NCBI GenBank assembly: GCA_900764725.1
Contig: CAAFPB010000268.1
Location: 1-6,195, forward strand
DNA from: an uncultured Catenibacterium sp.
GTDB lineage: Bacteria > Bacillota_I > Bacilli_A > Erysipelotrichales > Coprobacillaceae
Direction: 5' to 3'
DNA: 6,195 bases
In this document: positions 5,625-6,195 of the stretch, piece after piece
How positions within the stretch are numbered: position 1 is the first letter of the stretch
Layout: each line of letters starts with the position of its first letter
Made by a program: the position numbers and the translations under genes
Notes under the pieces: generated by a model
What the model saw: only the letters and a program-made list of their open reading frames with translations
Database searches by the model: none
What the model was told of the DNA's origin: nothing

Positions 5625-6195
5625 AGATGAACCTCCATCACACGTTTCTTTTCTTCTTCATATTCTTTAAATAAACCTTCAATGATCTCTTTTAGACTTC
5701 TCTCTTCATGTACCATACCAGCAACCTGACCACTCATTAAAGAACCAGTATCTACATCACCTTCAAATACAGCACGCTTTAAAGAACCTAATGTATACTT
5801 CTCTAATTCCATCATTTCGGCACCTTCTTTTTCTTTCTTAATATAAGTACGTGCCATCTTATTCTTTAAGATACGTACAGGAGTTCCTGCAATACGTCCA
5901 GTAACAGTTGTATCTGTATCCTTAGCCTTAATGATTGCATCTTTATAGTTCTGGTGAATAGGACATTCATGACTTGCAAGAAGAATAGTACCAACCTGTA
6001 CACCATCAGCACCAAGTGCCACTGCTGCAAGAAGCTGTTTACCACTCGCAACCCCACCTGCGACAATCACAGGAATATTCACTGCAGCCTTGACTTGAGG
6101 TACTAAAGCCATAGTAGTGAGTTCTCCAACATGACCACCAGATTCAGTACCTTCCGCAATAACAGCATCTACACCTGCTCTTTCCATACGTTTCG
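5621..6195 (-). CDS. fabK: Enoyl-ACP reductase II FabK (partial, 5' end outside window)
   Basis: FabK is an FMN- and NAD(P)H-dependent reductase that completes each elongation cycle by reducing trans-2-enoyl-ACP. About 191 C-terminal residues are present, of a family total near 315-320. The reading frame stays open to the window edge, so the ATG at 6187 is an internal methionine ([15 protein letters not shown]) and not the start. FabK hallmarks are [10 protein letters not shown] with the active-site His, [25 protein letters not shown], and the late [17 protein letters not shown] block that separates FabK from plain nitronate monooxygenases. The segment after GADGVQVGT reads ILLASHEC where many homologs have Arg-Phe. 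Its stop overlaps the next gene by four bases (ATGA). FabK enzymes replace FabI in many Firmicutes and are insensitive to triclosan. Confidence 0.94.
   Translation of the reverse strand, partial: KRMERAGVDAVIAEGTESGGHVGELTTMALVPQVKAAVNIPVIVAGGVASGKQLLAAVALGADGVQVGTILLASHECPIHQNYKDAIIKAKDTDTTVTGRIAGTPVRILKNKMARTYIKKEKEGAEMMELEKYTLGSLKRAVFEGDVDTGSLMSGQVAGMVHEERSLKEIIEGLFKEYEEEKKRVMEVHL

Noticed and set aside
5866..6066. Second minus-strand open frame of 66 codons inside fabK
   Set aside because: It is an out-of-frame shadow of the strongly supported FabK reading frame.
1..6195. Mobile elements, CRISPR arrays, tRNA or rRNA genes
   Set aside because: I saw no inverted-repeat ends, transposase, regularly spaced repeats or RNA gene signatures; the window is almost entirely coding for core metabolism.

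Overview
The window is a compact, A+T-rich stretch from a low-GC Firmicute. Every gene lies on the minus strand, so transcription runs from high to low coordinates. It is the 3' part of a type II fatty acid synthesis (FAS II) operon. FabK-type enoyl-ACP reductase, strong GGAGG ribosome binding sites, a FabT-like MarR regulator and the family signatures all point to Bacillota. An anaerobic gut lineage such as Erysipelotrichia or a related clostridial group is my best guess, but it is inferred from protein flavour only.

In transcription order the genes are: fabK (5' end cut off by the window edge at 6195); a second FMN-dependent FabK/nitronate monooxygenase-family gene with a C-terminal cysteine cluster (5624-4587); fabD (4590-3667); fabG (3680-2928); fabF (start corrected to 2917, end 1667); fabZ (start corrected to 1680, end 1252); a biotin-protein ligase without a DNA-binding domain (1252-581); and a FabT-like MarR regulator (529-74). 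A strong intrinsic terminator (70-26) follows the last stop codon directly. The first seven genes overlap or sit within 10 bases of each other, which indicates one translationally coupled transcript. The only sizeable gap is 51 bases between the ligase gene and the regulator, and it holds a possible weak secondary promoter.

Together the genes supply malonyl-ACP (FabD), condense it onto the chain (FabF), reduce (FabG), dehydrate (FabZ) and reduce again (FabK). The ligase would biotinylate the acetyl-CoA carboxylase carrier protein, which provides malonyl-CoA. The MarR protein probably represses the pathway in response to acyl-ACP. fabH, acpP and the acc genes are not in this window and may lie upstream or elsewhere.

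The most interesting element is the second flavoprotein between fabK and fabD. It keeps the FMN-barrel signatures and the active-site His, but carries a Cys-X2-Cys-X3-Cys-X7-Cys cluster absent from FabK. This recalls FabX of Helicobacter pylori, a flavin and iron-sulfur enzyme of the same superfamily that makes unsaturated fatty acids. No FabA or FabM is seen in the window, so a FabX-like role in introducing the double bond is a testable hypothesis.
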